Both the position numbers and the translations under genes were made by a program. From assembly GCA_002021875.1 (NCBI GenBank), contig CP018627.1:5518001-5582000 (forward strand): a DNA stretch of 64,000 bases, in the 5' to 3' direction. Shown here one piece after another: positions 50,018 to 58,167 of this stretch. Position 1 is the first letter of the stretch. The number at the start of each line of letters is the position of its first letter. Origin of the DNA: Streptomyces hygroscopicus. GTDB lineage: Bacteria > Actinomycetota > Actinomycetes > Streptomycetales > Streptomycetaceae. The notes beneath the pieces were generated by a model. It did no database searches. It saw nothing but the letters and a program-made list of their open reading frames with translations, and was not told where the DNA came from.

Positions 50018-50810
50018 AACCGACCACACGAATCCTGCCGTGGACGGCAGTGAACTGATCCGCTTCGACCAGGTGACCAAGCGCTTCGGCAGCAATACGG
50101 TCCTGGACAACCTCGACTTCTCGGTGTCCTCCGGCAAGCACGTCACCCTGATCGGCCCCTCGGGGTCGGGCAAGACCACGATCCTGCGGCTGTTGATGAC
50201 GCTGATCAAACCGGACGAGGGCACGATCAAGGTCGACGGCGACTACCTCACCCATGAGGACAGAGGCGGCTCGCTGGTCCCGGCAGGTGAGAAGCACACC
50301 CGCGAGGTGCGCAAGAAAATCGGAATGGTCTTCCAGCAGTTCAACCTCTTCCCCAATATGCGGGTGCTGCGGAACATCACCGAGGCCCCGGTGCATGTGC
50401 TCGGCCTGAGCAAGGACGAGGCCGAGACCCGCGCCCGGGAGCTGCTCGACCTGGTCGGGCTCGGCGACAAGTGCGACGCGTACCCGACGCAGCTGTCCGG
50501 CGGGCAGCAGCAGCGGGTGGCGATCGCCCGGGCGCTGGCGATGCGGCCGCAGGTGATGCTGCTGGACGAGGTGACCTCGGCGCTGGACCCGGAGCTGGTG
50601 GCCGGGGTGCTGGATGTGCTGCGCGACATCGCTCATACGACGGACATCACCATGCTGTGCGTCACGCATGAGATGAACTTCGCCCGGGACATCTCCGACG
50701 ATGTGCTGATGTTCGACGCGGGCCGGGTCATCGAGTCCGGGCCGCCGGAGAAGATCTTCACCGAGCCGGAGCACGAGCGGACGAGGGAGTTCCTGAGCGC
50801 GGTTCTCTAG
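50007..50810 (+). CDS. ehuA: ABC transporter ATPase, EhuA-like
   Basis: Translation starts at TTG 50007, inside the last codons of ehuD, behind GGAGCG. The 267-residue protein has Walker A in LIGPSGSGKTTILRLL, the Q-loop in MVFQQFNLFPNM, the signature LSGGQQQRVAIARALA, Walker B with catalytic Glu in VMLLDEVTSALDPE and the switch His in LCVTHEM. It powers the amino-acid-type importer formed with EhuB, C and D. The insertion around EDRGGSLVPAGEKHTREVRKK is typical of the EhuA group. Confidence 0.92.
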   Translation: MATETDHTNPAVDGSELIRFDQVTKRFGSNTVLDNLDFSVSSGKHVTLIGPSGSGKTTILRLLMTLIKPDEGTIKVDGDYLTHEDRGGSLVPAGEKHTREVRKKIGMVFQQFNLFPNMRVLRNITEAPVHVLGLSKDEAETRARELLDLVGLGDKCDAYPTQLSGGQQQRVAIARALAMRPQVMLLDEVTSALDPELVAGVLDVLRDIAHTTDITMLCVTHEMNFARDISDDVLMFDAGRVIESGPPEKIFTEPEHERTREFLSAVL

Positions 50811-50855
50811 ATCATCCGTCCCCTGCCAGGTAGATCACCCGGCCCCTGTCGGCAC

Positions 50856-50882
50856 TGCCCCCGCGACCCATCCGCGGGGGCA
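50856..50882 (+). terminator. Terminator after ehuA
   Basis: A perfect 10-bp stem (50856-50865 and 50873-50882) with a 7-nt loop lies 46 bp after the ehuA stop codon, ending the importer operon before the IclR gene. Confidence 0.75.
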
Positions 50883-51022
50883 TGCCTATGTCATATGCCG
50901 TGGATATACGCCCCTGCTGGCCGGGGTGCGGCACCTCGGCAATATCCTCAACAGCCGATCCGGATAAGGCCCTTGGCGGTTATCGTGATACAAAGCCACG
51001 CCAACCTGCGAGGGGGGAAATC

Positions 51023-51784
51023 GTGGCGCTCAGGCCCGAGCCGACCGCACCGTTCCACTCGGTGCAGCACGCCCTCCGGATCCTGGAGGTGGTCGCCAAA
51101 CACTCGTCCGGCGTCAGCGACATCATGATCGCCCGGGAGACCCGGCTGCCGGCCCACCAGCTCGCCGATCTGCTGCTGATGCTGCGCCGCGAAGGTTATG
51201 TGGAGCAGATCGCCGACGGCGCCTATGTCGGCGGCATCTCCCTGACCCTGCTGGGGTCCGCCGGCCCCGGCCACGGCCATGCCGTCCAGGACAAGCTCCA
51301 GCGCTCCCTCACCGCACTGCGCGACTCGGTGGGCGCGGCGGTCTATCTCAGCCGCTACGTGGACGGCGAAATCAAGATCACGCAGTATGCGGACGGACCG
51401 CGGACGCCCAAGGTCAACGAGTGGGTGGACTTCCGCTCCGCCGCCCATGCGATGGCGCTCGGCAAATGCCTGCTCACCCAGCTCGACCACGACAGCCGCC
51501 GCGATCATCTCTCCCGCCACAAGACGGTGCGGCTCACCTCCCGGACCACCACCAACGAAAGGGTGCTGTTCCGCAAGCTGGACAGCCAGCCCGCCACTGT
51601 CCCCGTCCTTGACCTGCAGGAATACGCGATCGGCACGGTCTGCGCGGCGGTTCCGGTCAGCGCCGGCCGCTCGGTGGGCTGTCTGGCCCTCTCCCTCCCC
51701 CTGGCCCACGCCCACCGGCTGCGCCAGGCCGCGGACGCCCTCAACCGTGAGGCGGCCCCGATGCTGCTCTCCCTCTCCATCTGA
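51023..51784 (+). CDS. IclR-family transcriptional regulator
   Basis: GTG 51023 follows GGGGGGA and gives 253 residues. The N-terminal winged helix (FHSVQHALRILEVVAKHS, then a recognition region RLPAHQLADLLLMLRREGYV) and the C-terminal effector domain (AAHAMALGKCLLTQL, LDLQEYAIGTVCAAVPV and VGCLALSLPLAH) are canonical. IclR proteins control catabolic operons in response to the substrate or an intermediate. Its position next to ehuBCDA and the amidase/racemase genes makes it the likely regulator of the island; the palindromes at 44279 are a possible target. A longer frame to 50882 has no homology. Confidence 0.88.
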   Translation: MALRPEPTAPFHSVQHALRILEVVAKHSSGVSDIMIARETRLPAHQLADLLLMLRREGYVEQIADGAYVGGISLTLLGSAGPGHGHAVQDKLQRSLTALRDSVGAAVYLSRYVDGEIKITQYADGPRTPKVNEWVDFRSAAHAMALGKCLLTQLDHDSRRDHLSRHKTVRLTSRTTTNERVLFRKLDSQPATVPVLDLQEYAIGTVCAAVPVSAGRSVGCLALSLPLAHAHRLRQAADALNREAAPMLLSLSI

Positions 51785-51899
51785 GCGCGGATCCCGGCCC
51801 CGGCTGGTCCCGGAGGGAGCCCCGGCCGCTCGGAGGGCTCCGCTATGCCCCGGAGAGCGTTGGTCAAAACCACCCTCCCGGACCAGGTAGTATTTACGT

Positions 51900-51984
51900 C
51901 GTCAGCAGGCGCCGCTAGCTCAGTTGGTTAGAGCAGCTGACTCTTAATCAGCGGGTCCGGGGTTCGAGTCCCTGGCGGCGCACA
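51900..51984. repeat. 85-bp direct repeat, copy 2 (contains tRNA-Lys)
   Basis: Identical to 19696-19780, including the nine bases before the tRNA and two after. Flanks differ immediately beyond these limits. Confidence 0.9.
51909..51982 (+). tRNA. tRNA-Lys (anticodon CTT), copy 2
   Basis: Same 74-nt sequence and fold as the gene at 19705, with anticodon CTT and no encoded CCA. A TAGTAT hexamer at 51888-51893 is a probable -10 element. It lies 124 bp after the IclR gene and ends before a strong hairpin. Confidence 0.95.
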
Positions 51985-51995
51985 ACTGATCAAGC

Positions 51996-52030
51996 GAATG
52001 GCCCGGGTGTGCAAGAACCCCGGGCCATTC
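51996..52030. terminator. Bidirectional terminator after tRNA-Lys copy 2
   Basis: A perfect 12-bp stem (51996-52007 and 52019-52030) with an 11-nt loop serves the tRNA from the left and overlaps the stop codon of the leftward DUF2277 gene. Confidence 0.85.
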
Positions 52031-52247
52031 AGCGTACTGCCCCGCCTCGCACCTCGAGCGAGTCCAGCAGCTCGCCCGTGGCGGCGGCGATCGCCTCGAC
52101 GGCCTTGTCGAATGCCTCCGCGTTATGCGCGGCCGGCCGGCGGAAGCCGGAGATCTTGCGGACGTACTGCAGCGCCGCGGCGCGCATATCGTCCTCGGTG
52201 ACCGCTTCGGCGTACGGCGGGCGGAGTGTCTTGATGGATCTGCACAT
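52029..52247 (-). CDS. DUF2277 family small protein
   Basis: The 72-residue product has the family pattern: MCRSIKTLRPPYAEAVTEDD at the start, the helix EDDMRAAALQYVRKISG, and a second helix with AFDKAVEAIAAATGELLDSL. Function is unknown. The Cys at position 2 is conserved in the family. It is cytoplasmic and monocistronic, ending in the bidirectional hairpin. Confidence 0.85.
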   Translation of the reverse strand: MCRSIKTLRPPYAEAVTEDDMRAAALQYVRKISGFRRPAAHNAEAFDKAVEAIAAATGELLDSLEVRGGAVR

Positions 52248-52280
52248 ACTGACGACGGTACGCCGGGGGTCCGACAGTCC

Positions 52281-53135
52281 CTAGGCCGTGGCGGCGCCGC
52301 CGAGGACGAACGAGCGGATCAGGTCGGCCAGCGGCCCCGGCTGGTCCTCGGGGATCAGTGTGTAGCTGTCGGGGATCTCCACCAGGCTGCCGCGGGGAAG
52401 CAGACCGGCCAGGCGCAGGCCGTGCTCGGGGGGCATGACGCGGTCCTCGGACGCCCAGGCCACCAGGGCGGGGCGGTCGAAGGTGCGCAGCGCGTCGGCC
52501 CAGCGGAGCAGCTCGTCCACCGGTGGCACCCCCAGGACGTATTTCCGCAGGTCACGGCGGATCTCCGGGGAGGTCCACAGCGGCTGGAACCAGGCGTCCA
52601 TCACCTTTCGGTCCACCGGGCGCTTGGTCATCCATCCCCAGGTGATCGGAAGCCGCCGCAGGGGCTCCACCTTCAGCAGCTTGAAGGCGGCGTTGAGCCC
52701 ACCCGGCAGCTTCGCGGCCATCCGCAGATTCCGGCCGGGCAGCCCCGGCGGGAAGTTCTCGAACGCCTCGCAGGAGGTGATCACCAGTCGGCCGATGCGC
52801 TGGGTGCGGCCGTCGGCGATCAGCGCCTGCGCACCGCCCCAGTCGTTCATGGCCAGCGTGACGTCCGTAAGGTCGAGCCGTTCCAGGAACTCGGCGACCA
52901 GCCGGGCCACCCCGAGCACCGACAGATCCGCGTCGGGCCGCATCGCACGGCGGTGTCCGCCCAGGGGGAGGGTGGGGACGACACAGCGGATGCCGGGGCT
53001 CAGCGCGGCGACCACATCGCGCCACAGGGAGCCGTTCATGGCGACGCCGTGCAGCAGGACCGCGACGGGCCCCTCGCCTCCCGTGTCCTCGTACTCGACG
53101 GTGCCTGCCGAGAGTTCCACCTCGAGATGCGGCAT
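52281..53135 (-). CDS. Alpha/beta hydrolase with non-canonical active site
   Basis: The 284-residue protein has the alpha/beta-hydrolase fold of the haloalkane dehalogenase/epoxide hydrolase branch: oxyanion motif VLLHGVAMNGSLW and the nucleophile elbow TLAMNDWGGAQAL (Asp). The acid is probably in ASEDRVMPP. Where the catalytic His normally stands (G-H-x-x-x-E-x-x-P), the sequence reads DSYTLIPEDQPGP, so the His is replaced. Similar sequences are known to me in actinobacterial hydrolases of unknown activity. Cytoplasmic; monocistronic. Confidence 0.8.
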   Translation of the reverse strand: MPHLEVELSAGTVEYEDTGGEGPVAVLLHGVAMNGSLWRDVVAALSPGIRCVVPTLPLGGHRRAMRPDADLSVLGVARLVAEFLERLDLTDVTLAMNDWGGAQALIADGRTQRIGRLVITSCEAFENFPPGLPGRNLRMAAKLPGGLNAAFKLLKVEPLRRLPITWGWMTKRPVDRKVMDAWFQPLWTSPEIRRDLRKYVLGVPPVDELLRWADALRTFDRPALVAWASEDRVMPPEHGLRLAGLLPRGSLVEIPDSYTLIPEDQPGPLADLIRSFVLGGAATA

Positions 53136-53158
53136 GGCGCCGACTGTACCGGGACCGA

Positions 53159-53977
53159 TCAGCCCAGAGGCAGACCGGCCACGGTGACCACCGGCCGCGC
53201 CGGGCCGCCGGGCGCGGCCTCGTCCCGTACGGCCACCGCGGCGTGGTAGCCGGGCGGTGCGTCGATGTCGGCGAAGGCCCAGCCGCTGGGGCCGGAGGGC
53301 GCGTCGGCGGGGGCCAGCCCCTCGGCGAGACCGACATGGTGGGCGCTGATCCCGCCCGGCAGCCCGGTGCCGATGCCCTTGAGGTACGCCTCCTTACGGA
53401 CCCAGCAGCCCAGGAACGCCTCCGCCCGCAGCTCCTCCGGAAGCGCGTCGATCGCCGCCCGCTCCTCCGGGTGCAACTGCCCGATCAGCCCGGTCAGCCG
53501 GGTCCCGGTGCGCTCGGGGTCCCGCTCCTCGACATCGGCGCCCACGGGCGCCCCGGCGACGGCGCACAGGGCGGCGTCCCCGGAGTGGGAGAGGGAGAAG
53601 TGCAGCGAGTCCTCGCCCGTGAGGGCCGGGCGGCCGTGCGGCTTGTCGCAGTCCGGCATTCCGCAGGTCTCCCGGACGAACTCGACCTCGCCCGGGGCGA
53701 TGCCGAGATAGCCGCCGAGCAGCGTCCGCAGCCCCACATGCGAGGTCACATAGCGCTCGCGCAGCAGGTCGGTCCGCAGCCTCGCCGCGCGCTCGCGCTC
53801 CCGCTCGTCCAGCATGCCCTCCGCGACGGCGGCGGCAGCGGCGGCGGACGGCGGGATCCGCAGCAGCCATACGGCCACCTCACCGGGGCCGGGACGGTCT
53901 CCGGGGCCGGGCAGGGCGCCGACCGGGGCCCATCGCCGGGGCTCTCGTGCGGGCTGAACCGGGCTGGTGAAGGACAC
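53159..53977 (-). CDS. Sfp-type 4'-phosphopantetheinyl transferase
   Basis: GTG 53977 gives 272 residues. The ppant-transferase motifs are present: LHFSLSHSGDAALCAVAG (CoA-binding Ser/His), VGADVEERDP (magnesium ligands Asp and Glu) and CWVRKEAYLKGIGTGL (catalytic W-x-x-K-E-A-x-x-K). Such enzymes activate carrier proteins of PKS, NRPS and FAS systems by transferring phosphopantetheine from CoA. The ACP of the FAS/PKS-like operon about 7 kb to the right is a possible client. The long Pro/Gly/Ala N-terminus is not conserved. Confidence 0.9.
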   Translation of the reverse strand: MSFTSPVQPAREPRRWAPVGALPGPGDRPGPGEVAVWLLRIPPSAAAAAAVAEGMLDERERERAARLRTDLLRERYVTSHVGLRTLLGGYLGIAPGEVEFVRETCGMPDCDKPHGRPALTGEDSLHFSLSHSGDAALCAVAGAPVGADVEERDPERTGTRLTGLIGQLHPEERAAIDALPEELRAEAFLGCWVRKEAYLKGIGTGLPGGISAHHVGLAEGLAPADAPSGPSGWAFADIDAPPGYHAAVAVRDEAAPGGPARPVVTVAGLPLG

Positions 53978-54254
53978 TGTTCCGCTTCCCCCGTGCTATC
54001 GGCCGATGATGCGCTCGCTGTGGACGTACTGACGGTACAGCGGCGCGCGCGGCGCGCCGTGGGCGCCCCGCCGTCCGAACGCGCCGCCACGACCCGTTCC
54101 CGCGCCCCCAACGCCCTTGCCTCGCGGCGGCGTTGCGAATCACGGACACCCGGTGACTTCGGCCACGTTCACCTCCCGGCCGACGCGGTCACCCGCCCAT
54201 CCGCACTACGATCGCGCACGTCCGGGCACGAGCGGTGATAGGGGTTTGACGACC

Positions 54255-55166
54255 ATGGCGACGGGATTCCTGGCCAAGGCGGCCTCGGCGGTGACCCTCC
54301 CGGTGGCACCGTTGTACGGCGCTTTCCTCTCGTACATGATCTACCACCCGCCCCGCAGGCCACATCACAAGAAGCCCGCCGACTTGGGGCTGACCAGCAC
54401 GGATGTCAACGTTCCGCTGAACGGTCAGCGGGGGCGTGGACTGCATGTCTGGCTCATCCCCGGCGACACCGAGCGGGTCGTGGTCCTCGGACACGGCCTG
54501 GGGCTGAGCAAGTCCGCGAGCCTGGCGCAGGCGCGGCTGCTCAGCGAGGCCGGCTACACGGTCGCGATGTTCGACCACCGCAACCACGGTAAGAGCGTCG
54601 CGGACCGGGCGGGCTGGGGCATGAGCGACCGTCACACCGACGATGTGGTCGCCGTGGTGCGGCATATGCGCTCGATGGACGAGTACGCCACGGCTCGCAT
54701 CGCGATCTACGGCTTCTCCATCTCGACCTTCCCCTCCTTCTACATGCTCAAGAGGGAGGACTGCCCGGTCGACGCGGTGATCTTCGACAGCGGTCCGGCG
54801 CTGGAGCTGGCCCCGCTGTTCCGCAACTTCGTCGCGGCCGGCGGCGTTCCCATCCCCGGCCCGCTGGGCACCGGCCCCTCCCGCGCGGTCGTGGAGACGG
54901 TCGCCTCGTCGGCCGCCGTGGCGATGCTGCGGGTGCAGTGGCCGCCGCCGCTCGGGGGCGCGTACGAGCGCACCCCGATGCTCTTTCTGACCGGTGAGCT
55001 CGACACCATGATCCCCGCGTCCGGGGTGCGGGCGCTGGCCGAGCGCTATCCGCTGGCCGAGGTGCACACCCTGCCGGACACCGAGCATCTGCAGGGGATC
55101 AAGACCCAGCCGGAGACCTACGCGGAGACCGTTCTGGGCTTCCTGGAGCGGACGCTCAAGGACTGA
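54255..55166 (+). CDS. Alpha/beta hydrolase, paralogue A
   Basis: ATG 54255 gives 303 residues. An N-terminal hydrophobic segment (AVTLPVAPLYGAFLSYMIYHPP) precedes an alpha/beta-hydrolase domain: VVVLGHGLGLSKS (oxyanion), VAMFDHRNHGKS, the nucleophile region IAIYGFSISTFPSFY (Ser), acid in FLTGELDTMIP and His in LPDTEHLQGIK. It shares order and many residues with the leftward gene at 57081 (FDHRNHG, YGFSxS, FDSGP/CDSGP). The two flank the acyl-CoA carboxylase gene in opposite directions. The substrate is unknown; thioesterase or lipase activity is possible. Confidence 0.8.
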   Translation: MATGFLAKAASAVTLPVAPLYGAFLSYMIYHPPRRPHHKKPADLGLTSTDVNVPLNGQRGRGLHVWLIPGDTERVVVLGHGLGLSKSASLAQARLLSEAGYTVAMFDHRNHGKSVADRAGWGMSDRHTDDVVAVVRHMRSMDEYATARIAIYGFSISTFPSFYMLKREDCPVDAVIFDSGPALELAPLFRNFVAAGGVPIPGPLGTGPSRAVVETVASSAAVAMLRVQWPPPLGGAYERTPMLFLTGELDTMIPASGVRALAERYPLAEVHTLPDTEHLQGIKTQPETYAETVLGFLERTLKD

Positions 55167-55223
55167 GCGCAAGGGCCGGCCTCAAAGACTGACCTTGAGG
55201 ACCGGCCTCAAGGACTGAACGTG

Positions 55224-55251
55224 ACGGCGGGCCCCGCTCGGAGCCCGCCGT
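55224..55251. terminator. Bidirectional terminator between hydrolase and carboxylase genes
   Basis: A 9-bp perfect inverted repeat (ACGGCGGGC at 55224-55232 and GCCCGCCGT at 55243-55251) lies between two convergent genes. Just before it, an imperfect repeat of GACCGGCCTCAAGGACTGA copies the end of the hydrolase gene. Confidence 0.65.
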
Positions 55252-55271
55252 AAGGCTGCCATGGCGGCGGG

Positions 55272-57026
55272 TCAGTCCTTGAGTTCGCAGATCACGGCGC
55301 CCGCGCTGACCGAGGCGCCGACGTCCGCGTTCAGGCTCTTGACGATGCCGCCGCGGTGGGCGTTGAGGGGCTGTTCCATCTTCATGGCCTCCAGGACGAC
55401 GATGAGGTCGCCCTCGGCCACGGTGTCGCCCTCGTTGACGGCGACCTTGACGATGGTGCCCTGCATGGGGGAGGCCAGGGCGTCGCCGGAGGCGGCTGAG
55501 CCGGACTTCTTGACCGCCTTGCGCTTCGGCTTCTTGGTCCCCGGGGCCTCCCCGGGCGACACTGCCAGGCCGAGGACCGCCGGAAGCGAGATCTCCAGCC
55601 GCTTGCCGCCGACCTCGACCACGACCGTCTCACGGGCGGTGGGCTCGTCGGCCTCGTCCATCCCCGTCGGAGCGAAGGGGGTGATGGTGTTGTTGAACTC
55701 GGTCTCGATCCAGCGGGTGTGGATCGTGAACGGCTCGCTGGTGAACGCCGGGTCCACCACTACCGCCTGGTGGAACGGGATCGCGGTGGCCATGCCCTCG
55801 ACCTGGAACTCGGCCAGCGCGCGGGCGGCGCGCTGGAGGGCCTGGGTGCGGGTGGCGCCGGTGACGATCAGCTTGGCCAGCAGCGAGTCCCACGCCGGGC
55901 CGATGACGCTGCCGGACTCCACGCCCGCGTCCAGCCGGACACCGGGCCCGGCGGGCGGGACGAAGGAGGTCACCGTGCCGGGGGCGGGCAGGAAGTTGCG
56001 GCCCGGGTCCTCGCCGTTGATGCGGAACTCGAAGGAGTGGCCCCGCATCTGCGGGTCGTCGTAGCCGATGGCCTCGCCGTCGGCGATGCGGAACATCTCG
56101 CGGACCAGGTCGATGCCGGTGACCTCCTCGGTGACCGGGTGCTCCACCTGGAGACGGGTGTTGACCTCGAGGAAGGAGATGGTGCCGTCGTTGCCGACCA
56201 GGAACTCCACCGTCCCCGCCCCCACGTAGCCCGCCTCCTTGAGGATGGCTTTGGAGGCGGCGTAGAGCTGGTCGTTCTGTTCCTGGGTCAGGAAGGGGGC
56301 CGGGGCCTCTTCGACGAGCTTTTGGTGGCGGCGCTGGAGGGAGCAGTCACGGGTGGAGACGACCACGACGTTGCCGTGGGTGTCGGCCAGGCACTGGGTC
56401 TCCACATGGCGGGGCTTGTCCAGGTAGCGCTCGACGAAGCACTCTCCGCGGCCGAAGGCCGCGACGGCCTCGCGGACGGCGGAGTCGTAGAGCTCGGGGA
56501 CTTCTTCCATGGTGCGGGCGACCTTCAGGCCGCGGCCGCCGCCGCCGAAGGCGGCTTTGATGGCGATGGGCAGGCCGTGCTGTTCGGCGAAGGCCACGAC
56601 CTCGTCCGCGCCGGAGACCGGGTCGGGGGTGCCGGCGACCAGGGGGGCGCCGGCGCGCTGGGCGATGTGGCGGGCGGCGACTTTGTCGCCCAGGTCGCGG
56701 ATGGCGTGCGGCGGGGGGCCGATCCAGGTCAGGCCCGCGTCCAGGACGGCCTGGGCGAATTCGGCGTTCTCGGAGAGGAATCCGTAGCCGGGGTGGATGG
56801 CGTCGGCGCCGGATTCGGCGGCCGCGGCCAGGACTTTGGCCTGGTCGAGATAGCTGGCCGCCGGGGTGTCACCGCCCAGCGCATAGGCTTCATCGGCCGC
56901 GCGCACATGCACAGCGTCCCGGTCCGGATCGGCGTAGACGGCTACGCTCGCGATCCCGGCATCCCGGCAGGCACGGGCAACACGGACAGCGATCTCGCCA
57001 CGGTTGGCGATGAGCACCTTTTGCAT
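55272..57026 (-). CDS. accA: Acetyl/propionyl-CoA carboxylase alpha chain (biotin carboxylase plus BCCP)
   Basis: The 584-residue protein has the full actinobacterial AccA layout. A biotin carboxylase domain ([37 protein letters not shown]-grasp glycine loop [12 protein letters not shown] and [27 protein letters not shown]) is followed by a linker. A C-terminal biotinyl domain has the biotin-accepting Lys in [12 protein letters not shown]. It carboxylates biotin with ATP and bicarbonate and passes CO2 to a beta chain, yielding malonyl- or methylmalonyl-CoA. The beta subunit is not in the window. Its neighbours are the paralogous hydrolases and, further left, a PPTase. Confidence 0.95.
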   Translation of the reverse strand: MQKVLIANRGEIAVRVARACRDAGIASVAVYADPDRDAVHVRAADEAYALGGDTPAASYLDQAKVLAAAAESGADAIHPGYGFLSENAEFAQAVLDAGLTWIGPPPHAIRDLGDKVAARHIAQRAGAPLVAGTPDPVSGADEVVAFAEQHGLPIAIKAAFGGGGRGLKVARTMEEVPELYDSAVREAVAAFGRGECFVERYLDKPRHVETQCLADTHGNVVVVSTRDCSLQRRHQKLVEEAPAPFLTQEQNDQLYAASKAILKEAGYVGAGTVEFLVGNDGTISFLEVNTRLQVEHPVTEEVTGIDLVREMFRIADGEAIGYDDPQMRGHSFEFRINGEDPGRNFLPAPGTVTSFVPPAGPGVRLDAGVESGSVIGPAWDSLLAKLIVTGATRTQALQRAARALAEFQVEGMATAIPFHQAVVVDPAFTSEPFTIHTRWIETEFNNTITPFAPTGMDEADEPTARETVVVEVGGKRLEISLPAVLGLAVSPGEAPGTKKPKRKAVKKSGSAASGDALASPMQGTIVKVAVNEGDTVAEGDLIVVLEAMKMEQPLNAHRGGIVKSLNADVGASVSAGAVICELKD

Positions 57027-57080
57027 GCTCTCTCTTCCCTCTTCCGAAAAGTTCCGTCCCGAGAGGGACGGTCAAGGTTG

Positions 57081-58010
57081 CTACCCCAGGGCCCGCTCAA
57101 GGAAATCCAGCACCACGCTCGCGTAGCCTTCGGGATCGGTCTCCAGCCCGAGCAGATGCTCGGCTCCCGGCAGGACGTGCGTCTCGGCCTGGGCATAGCG
57201 CTCGGCCAGCGCGTCCACCGAGGACGGGGGCACGATCGCATCGTGCTCGCCCGACATGAACAACAGGGGGATCTTGGCGAACTTGCCCGTCGCGGGCGGG
57301 GGCCACTCGGCCCGGAGCATCGCCGGGCCCACCGCGCACAGCGTCCGCGCCACCACCGAACGGGCCGGTTCGCCCTTCAGCAGGGCGGGCAGCGGCAGCG
57401 CCTCCGCCTCCAGGAACTTGCGCAGCAGCGGCGGGACATCGTGCCCCGGCCCGCTGTCGCACACCAGCGCGTCAAGTTCGAATCCGTCGTGCGTCAGCGC
57501 CCACATGGACGAGAAGCACGAGAACGAGAAGCCGTAGAAGGCTATCCGCGCCGTGCCGTACCCCCGCTGGTCGCGCAGATGGGACACCACGGCGGTGACA
57601 TCGCTCGCGAACCGGTCGCCGAGCCCGAACAGCGCCCGGTCGTCGCTGCTGGCCCCGTGGTTGCGGTGGTCGAACAGGCAGACGGTGTATCCGGCGTCGT
57701 GCAGGAACTTGGCGTGGCGGAGGCTGTGGTCCTTCGCCGTGGCCATGCTGTGGCCGAGCACCACCACCTTCTCGGGGGACGCCGGGCACAGCCAGGTGTC
57801 CAGGTGCTTCCGCGGCGCGAAGGGCACCTTCAGCTCCGTACAGGGCAGCCCGTGGTCCCGTGGGTGCTCCCGCTGTTCCCGGCGCCGCGGATGGAAGGCC
57901 AGATACGCCAGCGTGGCCCCGTACAGCGGGGCGATCGGCAGGGCCGCGGCCGAGAGGGCGCGGGCTCCCAGGGAGGGGGAGCGCGCCGACGTCTGGCGTG
58001 GCTCGGGCAT
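57081..58010 (-). CDS. Alpha/beta hydrolase, paralogue B
   Basis: ATG 58010 has GGAGG six bases upstream; 309 residues. The hydrophobic N-terminus ALPIAPLYGATLAYLAFHPRR matches paralogue A, followed by VVVLGHSMATAKD, FDHRNHGASS, the nucleophile elbow IAFYGFSFSCFSSMW (Ser), CDSGPGHDVPP, acid in FMSGEHDAIVPPSS and His in LPGAEHLLGLE. It is the first gene upstream of accA in the same direction but separated by 54 bp, so co-transcription is possible. Upstream sequence to 58493 in the same frame is non-homologous. Confidence 0.8.
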   Translation of the reverse strand: MPEPRQTSARSPSLGARALSAAALPIAPLYGATLAYLAFHPRRREQREHPRDHGLPCTELKVPFAPRKHLDTWLCPASPEKVVVLGHSMATAKDHSLRHAKFLHDAGYTVCLFDHRNHGASSDDRALFGLGDRFASDVTAVVSHLRDQRGYGTARIAFYGFSFSCFSSMWALTHDGFELDALVCDSGPGHDVPPLLRKFLEAEALPLPALLKGEPARSVVARTLCAVGPAMLRAEWPPPATGKFAKIPLLFMSGEHDAIVPPSSVDALAERYAQAETHVLPGAEHLLGLETDPEGYASVVLDFLERALG

Positions 58011-58167
58011 CTGCGTCCTCCAGGAGGGGGAGTGTCCGTCGGCGGTCAGGGCGTTCTCGTCTCGGTCGCGGCGGGCAGTGGACGGGCGGTCGGGACGGGC
58101 GGGTGGACGGCGGTCGGGACGGGCGGTGGACGGGCGACAACGTGTGAACGAGCGGGCGGGCGAAGAG

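Noticed and set aside
19696..51984. Integrative element with attL/attR at the tRNA-Lys copies
   Set aside because: No integrase, excisionase, relaxase or replication gene lies between the repeats, and much of the content looks like ordinary streptomycete chromosome; kept only as a question in the findings.
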